A stretch of 64,000 bases of DNA from Rugalucina vietnamica (lineage: Eukaryota > Mollusca > Bivalvia > Lucinida > Lucinidae), in assembly GCA_964017185.1 (NCBI GenBank), contig OZ024877.1:3822006-3886005 (forward strand). Direction: 5' to 3'. Below the pieces are notes generated by a model. The model saw nothing but the letters and a program-made list of their open reading frames with translations. It made no database searches and had not been told where the DNA came from. The translations under genes and the position numbers were made by a program. How positions within the stretch are numbered: the stretch's first letter is position 1; each line of letters starts with the position of its first letter. Shown one piece after another: positions 55,200 through 64,000 of the stretch.

Positions 55200-55385
55200 G
55201 AAGTCCGTCCCTGAAAAAGCGATTAGACGAATCCACCGCCCAAAACGGAACCCAACTTTCTGCTGACGTAAAGCACTTCAATACGGCGCCATACCGTAGG
55301 TTCACTTGTTTATTCGGCACAACCACGCTAAAACTAATAGCGGATACAAAATTGCATTGCTTCCCTTCCATTGTCAATATCAGAT
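55200..55385 (-). repeat. Repeat K, inverted copy downstream of the P450 gene
   Basis: ATTGCATTGCTTCCCTTCCA and AACCACGCTAAAACTAATAG are the complement of the copies at 52365-52710, with ACCGCCCAAAACGGAACCCA at the far end. It is the downstream partner of an inverted pair around the P450 gene. Confidence 0.75.
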
Positions 55386-55438
55386 GCTAGACTGATCGAT
55401 AGTATGGGTACATGAAATGCAGATGTTTTCTATTATAT

Positions 55439-55672
55439 GAGCCGCCGCATGGGAAAACCAACAATCTGCATAGGCGAAAACAAAGGCGCAGATCAGCTTC
55501 GCAGTAACTGCGAAGCTGATCAGCGCCTTTGTTTTCGCTACACTGATAGTACAGTTCCTCTACTTTCTAAATCCAAAAATTCCAGCCTCTAACCATCTTC
55601 TGTTACTGTACAGCCCGGTTTGTGTCGGATCTGGTCGGAACCCAAATTGTTGGTTTTCTCATTCACAGGCTC
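55439..55672 (+). mobile_element. MITE family C, copy 9
   Basis: GAGCCGCCGCATGGGAAAAC to CATTCACAGGCTC, flanked by ATAT. Palindrome GATCAGCTTCGCAGTAACTG. Confidence 0.88.
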
Positions 55673-55689
55673 ATATTTATTCTGTCTCT

Positions 55690-55810
55690 GTTGTCGGACT
55701 TGTTTTGATTGATACTATGCCTACCTTGTCAGGAAAGAGCTACCTATCTTTCTCCTTGTGTGTGTTGTAAAATCTTATTGGTATTGTTTTGTGCACACCT
55801 TTCTTTACCG
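55690..55810 (+). mobile_element. Diverged PLE-like tail fragment
   Basis: CTACCTTGTCAGGAAAGAGC and CTCCTTGTGTGTGTTGTAAA match the older tail subfamily. Confidence 0.45.
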
Positions 55811-56375
55811 TGACTTTTTTTCATTGTATCAATTTCGAGACCTTATGAAAACAGAAAAGCCACAGACTGGATATCGCGTTTTAGGACGTCACATCTTGCT
55901 CTTGTGCAACAACAATTAAGGACATCGGATAATGGTACGAAAATAACTACGAATCCGAGTATCGAAAATGTAAATTTTATTATTTCACCTTTATCAATGA
56001 GTACGGACTGAGCATTCTTGTTAACTATACACCTCAGAATGTATAGGCCTTCTCAGCAAAACAGTTCGGTGCACTTGGGTATCTGGAGGAATTATGTGGT
56101 TTACAGGATGTTATATTGCACTTAATTCTAAATATCGTTATTTATGGAAATCAATTTGTGACACTTTGATGAACTTCCGTTTATTTTTATATTCAAATTT
56201 TCATCTAAGGAGAAATGTTGGCCTAAAAAGCGCACATGATTCATCATGAAACATTGCAAGTGTTTCAATAACTGAGTTGAAAGTATGAAGCAATAGATAA
56301 AATATAAACATAGATCCATTCTTTGGAAGCAGTGAAAACTTTTAAAGGGAGACAGTTTGGGCCATATTGCGCAAT
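55811..56375. other. No gene seen
   Basis: No supported feature. Confidence 0.4.
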
Positions 56376-56521
56376 TTCGGCGAGGCGGTTCTAACGAGTA
56401 CCCTTAATCTATGCTATGGACCAAAAATAAGAAAAATAGGTAGACCCCTGCAGACCCCAAATTTACTGTATACAAGTGGGATAGGAGGGTGTATACATTT
56501 CACGGACATATTTTCCTGATG
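56376..56521 (+). mobile_element. MITE family A, copy 10 (right half)
   Basis: CGGCGAGGCGGTTCTAACGA to ACATATTTTCCTGATG. The left half is missing. Confidence 0.8.
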
Positions 56522-56551
56522 ATTAAAACAAGAATTTGTACGGTCCCAACA

Positions 56552-56850
56552 GAAGGTACAAGTATGCAATGAAAAGGAAATAGCGCTATGAGAAAGAAAA
56601 TATCACTCCAAAGTCCGCGGTGGGAAAAAACTAAATTGACAATTAGGTATTTTTACTAAAAAAAAACATCGTAATACGAGTGAGCAGCTATTTCCCACCA
56701 GTGGTGGCCACTCAGTTACCCAAACCTAACTTAAATTACGAAAACGCACATAAGGTGCTACCATCACAAGATTCAACTACAATGCATAAAACTTTTGTTT
56801 CTTCTAAAATTTATGATAAACGCGATGACTTTGATTTTGATATACAGGTG
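56552..56850. mobile_element. Chimeric PLE remnant
   Basis: A decayed minus-oriented tail (AGAAGGTACAAGTATGCAAT to CACATAAGGTGCTACCATCA) is joined to about 50 bp of RT coding sequence on the plus strand (56795-56845, encoding FVSSKIYDKRDDFDFDI). The coding scrap is almost unmutated while the tail is old, so they are separate events. Confidence 0.7.
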
Positions 56851-57159
56851 CGGTCAGTTATTGATATACCCCTGCGATATTCAGAAATAAATTGACAACT
56901 TTTCTCGTTTTTGAACAATCGACACTGGCAAGAAATAGACAAATGGATGAATTTGTTTATAAAATAAGTTAAGTATGTCTATATATATTTACTCTGTATA
57001 TAAAACTTTCAGATCTTGTGATGTTGTATGCCTAAATTGATTACATAACACATGGAGCCAAATCTTTAACAAACAATTCGATGATATTCGAGTTTCAAAG
57101 ATTCCACAAGAATCCACGTTTAATGATTTCAAAATTTGTTTGTAAATTAGGAAAGATGC
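56851..57159. other. No gene seen
   Basis: No supported feature. Confidence 0.4.
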
Positions 57160-57370
57160 CATTTTTTGTACTACGGCTGAAAATTTGGTGTCTTTATGAG
57201 CACCATTTACAGAGTTACACCCTGATTTTCATTCATTGTGCATTTTAGAATTTTCATGATTTATCGGTTGTTACAATATCATAATAAGCATATCAGTTTA
57301 TTTTGCAAGAAAACTAATATTCTGCTAGGGCAGTTTTACGACAAAGCTTGCTAGTGGGTTCCTGCATGAG
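57160..57370 (+). repeat. Repeat D, uninterrupted copy
   Basis: ACAGAGTTACACCCTGATTT, TGCATTTTAGAATTTTCATG, AAACTAATATTCTGCTAGG and ACAAAGCTTGCTAGTGGGTT. The reverse complement recurs at 60135-60800, where a PLE splits it. Confidence 0.75.
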
Positions 57371-57427
57371 GTAAGCATGTCTTATAGTACTGTGGGGCCA
57401 GCCATGGCATTTCATCATACAGTTTCA

Positions 57428-57825
57428 TCAGACTAGTTAGAGATTCACCACGAGGACCGAAGAACTAACTAAATGTTATGAACCACTGCAGAAGCTGAGG
57501 GTGAGGTTATGGCAATGTAAAACCGGTTTAAGACCGCCAGTAACTTTGTGTTACTGATCGTCCCAAGGCGATACTTCTGTGGTGGTTCTTTTTGTTTTAT
57601 GTCTTAGTGTTTAAAATGTTTGTGCTGTTGGCGCCTTATTTGTGTTTTTCATATTTTTTAGTTAAGCTTAGGTAACTGAGTGGCCACCTATTGGGAAAAT
57701 AGCTGCTCATTCGGCTTACGATATGTTTTCATGGTATAAGTACCTGATTGTTAATTAAGTTTTTTCCCACCTCGAATCTTTTTCTGATTGCGCCTTTTCC
57801 TGATCTTTGCCTACTTGTACTTTTT
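57428..57825 (+). mobile_element. PLE tail, plus strand
   Basis: GACTAGTTAGAGATTCACCA to CTGATCTTTGCCTACTTGTA, a 5'-truncated tail of about 400 bp with a small deletion near 57770. Confidence 0.88.
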
Positions 57826-58231
57826 CATGATTGTTTCCTACGCTCCGAGGGGCTAAGTAGGCTAAATTTGTTGTCAGGCAATAACTCACATCTCCTCTTC
57901 GTGATATTTCAAACCTTTTCTATGGCGTTTAAGTCATGGAAATTAACATGCCAATAAAGGATGTCAAAAATAGTATCTATGCAATGCAATGTTCTTTGTA
58001 ATCATCCTTAATCCGCAAAACACATGATTGACATTAGAGAATTGTCTGTCTTTGAATGTCCTGGTGATTTCTTTGACTTTATTGCCAATTGCGAAATAGT
58101 GTCTCCATGTGTCAAAATCAAAGACAAACTCAAGATGTTTCAACATCAGACTTCAAAGACTATGAAAACCCTTTGTAGTATAAAGTGAACTAGTTTAACC
58201 TCAAGACAGTGGCAAAGAATTAGCCAATTAT
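57826..58231. other. No gene seen
   Basis: No supported feature. Confidence 0.4.
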
Positions 58232-59602
58232 AAAAAGGTACAAGTAGGCAAAGATCAGGAAAAGGCGCAATCAGAAAAAGATTCCCACTCCAAAAACCGA
58301 GGTGGGAAAAAACCAAACTAACAATCAGGTACTTATACCATGAAACATATCGTAAGCCGAATGAGCAGCTATTTTCCCAATAGGTGGCCACTCAGTTACC
58401 TTAACTTAACTAAAAATATGAAAACACACATAAGGCGCCAACAGCACAAAAAATTTTAAACACCAAGACATAAAACAAAACGAACCACTACAGAAGTATC
58501 GACTTGGAACGATCAGTAACACAAAGTTACCGGCGGGCTTAAACCGGTTTTACAGGTACCTAACCTCACCCTCAGCTTCTGCAGAGGTTCACAACATTTA
58601 GTTAGTTCTTCGGTCCTCGTGGTGAATCTCTAACTAGTCAATGAATCATCAAGAACAAACAAATAAATCATGATAAACATCCTGATGAATCAAAAACCAG
58701 GACTCACAGATTGAGTAAGCTGCCCGACGATGGAGATCCCTGGGCGCCGAATAACCTACTAACTCCGGAGCAAAAGAAAAACACCAGTTGGACCCCGGTG
58801 GGCCAAGCAACAGACAAGAAGCTCCGGCCCCAACCAACTAAAATGAATAGCTTTAAGTCGGGGCCATCATAGAGTCTGACGCCCGACCCACCGGCGTGCA
58901 ATTAAAGAAGGCAGCATAGTTATCAACCATGATTGGGTTAAAAACTAAGCATGCAGACTGTCGCATAACATTCAAGTTATAACCTATACGTCTGTAACGT
59001 GATATGATTTTTCCGAACTGAAGAGAAAAATCATTTATTCCTTTAAGTTTCTTTAATTTGTAAACCAAGTCACCATAAAATTCAGGTTCCGAAAGGCCCT
59101 CACTTAAAAGTGTCTTTAACCCAACATTATATTTGGAAATCAATTCATAGTGTCTACGATAAAATTTAGAAAAGGTTTTTCGAAGTTTATGATACCGATA
59201 GCCCTGTTGGAGAAGTTTTGCCGTTAAACATTTATTTCGAGCGTTGAAGTCTGTAACATGATTGCAGACTCTAGCAAACCTAATAAGTTGCGAAATGTAT
59301 ACACCATAAGAAGCACGACGAGGAACGTCACCATCCAAAAAAGGAAAATTTACTATATCAAAATCAAAGTCATCGCGCTTATCATAAATTTTAGAAGAAA
59401 CAAATCCATTTGCAACAGAAAGATGTAGATCTAAAAAGGGGGCTTCGGTATCTGAGATATTAGCTTTGTTCAACTGAAGTTCAGGTGGATAAATTTGATT
59501 GACCATACCTTCAAAATAAGGGTTGTCAATGTTCAAAAGGTCATCGAGGTACCTAGATGTGGAATTAAAAGCCTCGATAACATCAGCTTGATTATCATGG
59601 TA
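58232..59602 (-). mobile_element. PLE copy, 5'-truncated, with RT C-terminal half
   Basis: Full 3' region (AAAAAGGTACAAGTAGGCAA onward) plus about 250 codons of ORF. Homology stops at GATTATCATGG near 59602. Confidence 0.9.
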
Positions 59603-59614
59603 TAGTTTACTCAA
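58853..59614 (-). pseudogene. PLE reverse transcriptase, C-terminal 249 residues
   Basis: Starts in flanking sequence, then matches the copy at 39041 from DNQADVIEAFNSTSRYLDDL to SDSMMAPT with few changes. It retains YLDD and everything downstream but lacks fingers and most of the palm, so it is non-functional. High identity to the 39-kb copy indicates recent insertion. Confidence 0.88.
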
Positions 59615-60134
59615 GCTGGTAGATAAACCTAAGTCCCGCCCATGTAATTTGTATGACAGCTGGTCAGTTCACTGACTCAGGTGAATTGAAGTAAAATCAA
59701 TTAAATATTTACATGCTTCAAAATATTTAGTCCTCCTATGATTAGATCAAATTGCAAGATTAAATGTTGCTCTTATCTGTTTAAATGTGCTTTTGTAGCT
59801 GTCCACAAAACACATACTTCATGTACTATATTGAAATAAATTCAGCCACTGACAAGTGACAAAACAGTATAATTAGAGGTCAGGTAGTTCTTACTTCAGT
59901 GGTGGCAGGTGGGCGGAGCTGAACTTGTCCTCGGTAAATGGCTATTTGGGTAAATTGATTGTATTGAAAATGAACTGTTATAATGGTCCTATTTTGGGAA
60001 CTCAAATTCTTTGATCTTATGGTGAGACATCATGCAGGTGTTGTGTCAGAAAACAACAAAAGGGGCTGGAATTTCGCAAACAGCCATATGCCTATATAAG
60101 CGGCCGATTAAAATATAAAAAATATGAGCATAAA
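59603..60134. other. No gene seen
   Basis: No supported feature. Confidence 0.4.
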
Positions 60135-60800
60135 GAAACCCACTAGCAAGCTTTGCCTGTAAAACCGTCCTGGTAGAATATTAGTTTTCTTCCAAAATTA
60201 GTTTTATATAGTAAGAACCGCTTTACCATGAAAAGGTTCAAGTAGGCAAAGATCAGGAAAAGGCGCAATCAGCAAAAGATTCCCACTCCAAAAACCCGAG
60301 GTGGGAAAAATCCAAACCAACAATCAGGTACCTATACCATGAAAACATTTCGTAAGCCGAAAGAGCAGCTATTTTCCCAATAGGTGGCCAATCAGTTACC
60401 CTAACTTAACTAAAAATATTATAACATACATAAGGCGCCAACAGCACAAAAATATTAAACACCAAGACATAAAACAAAAAGAACCACCACAGAAGTATCG
60501 ACTTGGAACGATCAGTAACAAAAAGTTACTGGTGGGCTTAAATCGATTTTACACGGCCGTAACCTCACCCTCAGCTTCTGGAGTGGTTCATAACATTTAG
60601 TTAGTTCTTGGGCCCTCGTAGTTAATCTCTAACTAGTCAATGAATCATCAAGAACAAACATAAATCATGATTAACATCCTGATTAATCAAAAACCAGGAC
60701 TCACAAATTCAGTAAGCTGCCCGACGATGGAGATCCCTGAGCGCCGAATGAAATTCTAAAATGTACAATAAATAAAAATCAGGGTGTAACTCTAAATACT
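60135..60800 (-). repeat. Repeat D, inverted copy split by a PLE
   Basis: 60135-60228 (AACCCACTAGCAAGCTTTGC; AGAATATTAGTTTTCTTCCA) and 60749-60795 (GAAATTCTAAAATGTACAAT; AATCAGGGTGTAACTCTAAA) together give the reverse complement of 57160-57370. Confidence 0.75.
60229..60748 (-). mobile_element. PLE tail inserted in repeat D
   Basis: AAAAGGTTCAAGTAGGCAAA to GAGATCCCTGAGCGCCG. 5'-truncated at almost the same point (GGGCGCC/GAGCGCC) as the copy at 51799-52314. Confidence 0.88.
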
Positions 60801-60811
60801 GCACTGTAGCA

Positions 60812-60981
60812 CCGATAACTGTCCATCAACGATAACTGTCCACCATGGACACTTATCGTTGCAGCCGCAACGATAACTGTCCACTGGACAACTATCGTTG
60901 ATTTTTCAACGATAACTGTCTACCATGGACACTTATCGTTACTGTAGTTGATATGACCTGCAGTGTCAACGATAACTGTCC
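60812..60981. repeat. Cluster of CAACGATAACTGTCC hairpins
   Basis: Five occurrences of CGATAACTGTCC within 170 bp. Three of them form hairpins with an inverted partner GGACA(A/C)(T/A)ATCGTTG: 60828-60860 (AACGATAACTGTCCA / TGGACACTTATCGTT), 60868-60900 and 60908-60940. A poly-A run of about 40 bp follows (60989-61031). The same core occurs in reverse at 63602-63936. Confidence 0.85.
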
Positions 60982-60988
60982 ATTTTTG

Positions 60989-61031
<43 letters not shown>

Positions 61032-61032
<1 letters not shown>

Positions 61033-62055
61033 ACAAGGAGTCTATATCTTGACAACCAGTTAGCAGACAAGATTTAAACTTGGATCATATGCCCTCTGTA
61101 CGGTTGGTTTTTAGCTCGACTGCTCGAAGTGCAAAGGGCTGTTGTAGTAACCTCGGTCGTACGCGTTCCCGTTCTTGTGCGTGTCTGTGTCCGCGTCACA
61201 CTGCAGTATATATTTTAGAAGTCCAGATCTTGGCAACTATTAATCAGAGAAATTTCAAACTTGGCCCATAGGTACCCTGTAGGGTTGGCTTACATTCCAT
61301 GACATCGGGTCCCTGGGTCCATGCTTGGGAGTGGGGCTAGGAACCTAACCTTTATAAATTGGTTGTATTGCGGTATAGTTTTCTAGAAGTCCAGAAGTCC
61401 TTTTTCTAGAAGTCCAGATCTTGACAACTAGTTATCAGAGAGGATTCAAACTTGAACCATAGGAATCCTATAGAGGTGGCTTTCATTCCATGACATCCGT
61501 CTTATGGGTCCATGCCCAAGGTTAAAATCAAGAACACCTTCAAAGATTGTGGCTGTACTGTGGCATAGTTTTCTAAAAGTCCAGATCTTGGCAATTATTT
61601 ATCAGACAGGATTCAAACTTGGAGCTGTAGGGTTGGCTTTCATTCCATGACATCCGGCCCCTGGGCCCATGGGTGGGGCCAGAGGCTAAAATCTAGAACA
61701 CCTTCAAAAATTGGCTGTACTACGATATAGTTTTCTAGAAGTCCATATCTTGACAACCGCTTTCCAGAAAGCATTCATACTTGGGCAACATATACCCTGT
61801 CGTGTTGGTTTCCATGCGCTAGCATCAGACTCCTGGGTTCATGCTTGGTGATGGGGATAGAGGTTAAAATCTAGAACACTTTCATAAATTAGCCAAAGTT
61901 TACATTTTAGTCTATATCTTGACAGCTGTTGATCAGAGAGCATTCATACTTGGGCCAATGGTGCACTGTCAACTTAGCTTTTATTGCATGACATCCGATA
62001 CTCAAGGTCCATGCCTGGGGTGGGGCTAGAGGTTGAAAACTAGAACATCTAAAAT
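61032..62055 (+). repeat. Degenerate tandem array, about 160-bp units, molluscan TTTAGCTCGACT element
   Basis: AAGTCCAGATCTTGACAACT recurs about every 160 bp (near 61045, 61222, 61425, 61580, 61740, 61912), each followed by GGTTGGCTTTCATTCCATGA-type and CTAGAACACCTTCAAAAATT-type blocks. 61111-61200 begins TTTAGCTCGACTGCTCGAAG, a start I associate with a repeat common in bivalve genomes. Confidence 0.8.
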
Positions 62056-63175
62056 GTTTTTCTTTTATACCTTGAAACCCAGTTGATATAAAAACATACT
62101 TCTTTCAGATAATGATTGAGTATGACCAGACCTTTGACCCAAAAGTAGCCATAGGTCAAAATGACCTAATTTCATGGTCCAGTGATTTTGCCTTTTATCT
62201 TGGCACTCAGTTGGTATATGAACTTGCTTCTTACAGATAATGAGCGAGTATGACTAGACCTTTGACCTGAAATTAGTTTTAGGTCAGTGTGACCTAATTT
62301 TACGGTCCAGTGATTTTGCCTCGTATCTTGACACTCAGTTGGAATAGGAACATGCTTCTTTCAGATAATGAGTGAGTATGACCAGACCTTTGACCCGAAA
62401 GAAGTCATAGGTCACAATGACCTAATTTCATGGTCCAGTGATTTTGCATTATATCCTGACACTCAGTTGGTATATGAAGATGCTTCTTTCAGATGATGAG
62501 TCAGTATGACCAAACCTTTGATCGGAAAGAAGTCATAGGTCACAGAGACCTAATATCATGGTCTATTGATTTTGTATTATAGCTTGAAATTCAGATGGTA
62601 AAGGAACATGCTTCTTTCAGATAATGAGTAAGTATGACCAGATATTTAACCCAAAATAGTCATTGCTCACAGTGACCTTATTTCATGGTCCAGTTATTTT
62701 GTCATAGCTTTACACACAGTTGGTATATGAACATGCTGCCTTGAGATAGTGAAAGAGTATTACCAGATCTTTGACATGAAAGTTACTATAGATCACAGTG
62801 ACCTAAGTTCATGGTCCAGTGATTTTGCCATATAGCTTGACACTCAGTTAGTATGTAAGAATGCTTCTTTCAGATAATGAGTGACCATACCTTTGGCCCC
62901 AAAGTCCTAGGTTTTTGTGACCTAATTTCATGGTCCTGTGATATTGCCTTATTACTTGATGCTCAGGTAGTACATGTACATGTATGGCCAGACTTTTGAC
63001 CCGAAATTAATCATTGGCAATCTATGGTTCAGTGATTTTGCCTTCTATATCTAACAGCAAGAGATGTGTGAACAAGATGCTATTTGATTGTCAATTATTA
63101 CTAGCCCACATTTGATCCCAAAATAAATATGGGTCACTGTGACCTATATTTCATCGTTCAGTGATTTTGTTTTAT
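62056..63175 (+). repeat. Tandem array with palindromic AGGTCA half-sites, about 125-bp units
   Basis: About eight units share CTCAGTTGGTATATGAACAT, GCTTCTTTCAGATAATGAGT, AGTATGACCAGACCTTTGAC and TCATGGTCCAGTGATTTTGC. Each contains a palindrome of the type AGGTCAnnnTGACCT: perfect at 62153-62167, 62281-62295 and 62409-62423; one mismatch at 62537-62551 and 62791-62805; GGGTCA variant at 63131-63145. That arrangement is the consensus estrogen-receptor element. Confidence 0.9.
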
Positions 63176-63250
63176 ATTTTCTAGACCAGGAGATGTTTGA
63201 ACAAGATGTAACTTGATAATGGGTCGATAGCACCCGATTTCTGTAAACGG

Positions 63251-63475
63251 ATGGCCGTGTGGCTCGGCAGCTCAGGGGTTAGAGCACTCGCACGGTAAGC
63301 GCGGGATCCTGGGTTCGATTCCCAGTTGGGCCGTTCTTTTTCCTTTCCTTTGACATTTGGTGGCCAGTGTGGGTCCCTCCTCGGGCTGCGAACAGCAAAG
63401 GAACTGTCTCGTCAGTTTCCGACATGGTTCCGAGAAGACTCGGGAACGAATCTAATAAAGCAGGGGCAAAATGTA
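63251..63475 (+). mobile_element. tRNA-derived SINE
   Basis: Head 63258-63333 folds as a tRNA: GCTC/GAGC D stem, CTGGGTTCGATTCCCAG T arm with a perfect B box, A-box-like CAGCTCAGGGG, and a 7-bp acceptor stem with several G-U pairs. The anticodon loop ACGGTAA lacks the universal U33. The body (TTTGACATTTGGTGGCCAGT; GGTTCCGAGAAGACTCGGGA) follows to about 63475. SINE rather than a working tRNA gene. Confidence 0.75.
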
Positions 63476-63481
63476 ACGGGC

Positions 63482-63562
63482 TGACCGTGTGGCTCGGCAG
63501 CTCAGTAATTAGAGCACGCACACGGTAAGCGAGGGACCCTGGGTTCGAGTCTCGGTCAGGTC
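63482..63562 (+). repeat. Second tRNA-like SINE head
   Basis: GACCGTGTGGCTCGGCAGCT, TTAGAGCACGCACACGGTAA and CTGGGTTCGAGTCTCGG. Closely related to the head 230 bp upstream but with broken stems. Confidence 0.7.
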
Positions 63563-63569
63563 ACGTTCA

Positions 63570-63960
63570 TTTTCCACTTATTTGAATGATTTAATCTGTG
63601 GTGAACAGTTATCGTTGACAATGCAACCGCTCCTGTCTGTAATGAAGACTTACTATTGCAAACCATACCTATTCTCTCCATCATGTACAATAATCTTTGA
63701 ATGTTTAATGTCTGAATTATACGGCATCATTTCAAGTACTTTAGTGTTTCAGGAACAGTTATTGTTTAAAGTTTGGCTGTTTTGAATCATTTTACCTATT
63801 GTGAACAATTATCGTTGACAAGATGTTGTTTAAACATTTTTCTCTGATTTGAATAATTTCATCTGTGGTGAACAGTTATTGTAGAAGGTTGGCTGTTTTG
63901 AATCATTTTACCTGTCGTGAACAATTATCGTTGACAATGCAATGTACAATGAACTTTAAA
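63570..63960 (+). repeat. Array with GAACAGTTATCGTTGACA blocks
   Basis: GTGAACAGTTATCGTTGACA (63601), GTGAACAATTATCGTTGACA (63801), GTGAACAGTTATTGTAGAAG (63869) and GTGAACAATTATCGTTGACA (63917), each preceded by TGAAT-ATTT-A-CTGT-type sequence. GGCTGTTTTGAATCATTTTA also recurs. The core is the complement of the 60.8-kb hairpin motif. Confidence 0.8.
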
Positions 63961-64000
63961 CTTCTAATGACTGATTAAGGCAGCCTCTTTGCTTAGAAAT

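Noticed and set aside
60812-60981. CRISPR-like direct repeats
   Set aside because: Spacing is irregular, repeats are hairpins rather than repeat-spacer units, and the DNA is eukaryotic.
63258-63333. Possible functional tRNA (GGU anticodon by position)
   Set aside because: The anticodon loop lacks U33, several stem pairs are G-U, a degraded copy lies 230 bp away, and a SINE body follows.

Overview
This is eukaryotic nuclear DNA, AT-rich and gene-poor, most likely from a bivalve mollusc. The evidence is indirect: a Penelope-like retroelement family of the kind described from clams, a palindromic MITE whose translation turns up in many bivalve protein models, an element opening with TTTAGCTCGACT, and long decayed tandem arrays ending in GACGGACGG tails. 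Nothing here looks bacterial or viral. Organism assignment is inference; a heterodont clam is my best guess.

Only two cellular protein-coding genes are visible. One is a two-exon small heat-shock protein gene (about 42.9-44.05 kb, + strand) with a possible mitochondrial presequence, an alpha-crystallin domain, an in-frame TAG near the end of exon 1, and a MITE inside its intron. The other is an intronless 499-residue cytochrome P450 of clan-2 type (53.2-54.7 kb, + strand), flanked on both sides by inverted copies of a local repeat.

The rest is a dense mobile-element landscape. (1) About twenty copies or fragments of one Penelope-like element (PLE) occupy much of 32.3-41.0 kb and 48.6-60.8 kb, with scattered tails elsewhere. 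They appear 5'-truncated, in head-to-tail tandem and in tail-to-tail inverted arrangement, which is typical of PLEs. The best copy (38.4-40.65 kb, - strand) keeps a 530-residue reverse transcriptase. The longest copy (about 34.8-37.4 kb, + strand) carries TGA codons at two positions where cysteine is expected, including the first Cys of a CxC motif, suggesting a selenocysteine-encoding Naiad-type PLE. (2) A nearly complete LINE (12.1-15.7 kb, - strand) has endonuclease and RT domains and a C-terminal zinc finger lost to a frameshift. (3) There are several MITE families: family A (10 copies, imperfect TIRs, inner hairpin), family C (9 copies, long central palindrome), a TTAA family E (3 copies), two TA-target elements with clear TIRs and TSDs, and several long hairpins. 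(4) Degenerate tandem arrays lie at 26.2-27.3, 27.6-29.3, 29.6-31.7, 41.4-42.5, 61.0-62.05, 62.06-63.17 and 63.57-63.96 kb; the 62-63 kb array repeats palindromic AGGTCA half-site pairs. (5) tRNA-derived SINE-like sequences lie at 54.85 and 63.25-63.56 kb.

Nesting gives a relative history: a PLE inserted in a family-A MITE (22.7 kb), a TA-target MITE inserted in a PLE tail (48.9 kb), a PLE inserted in one half of a local duplication whose other half keeps the empty site (50.4 versus 51.8 kb), and a hairpin element inserted in a tandem array (28.1 kb).
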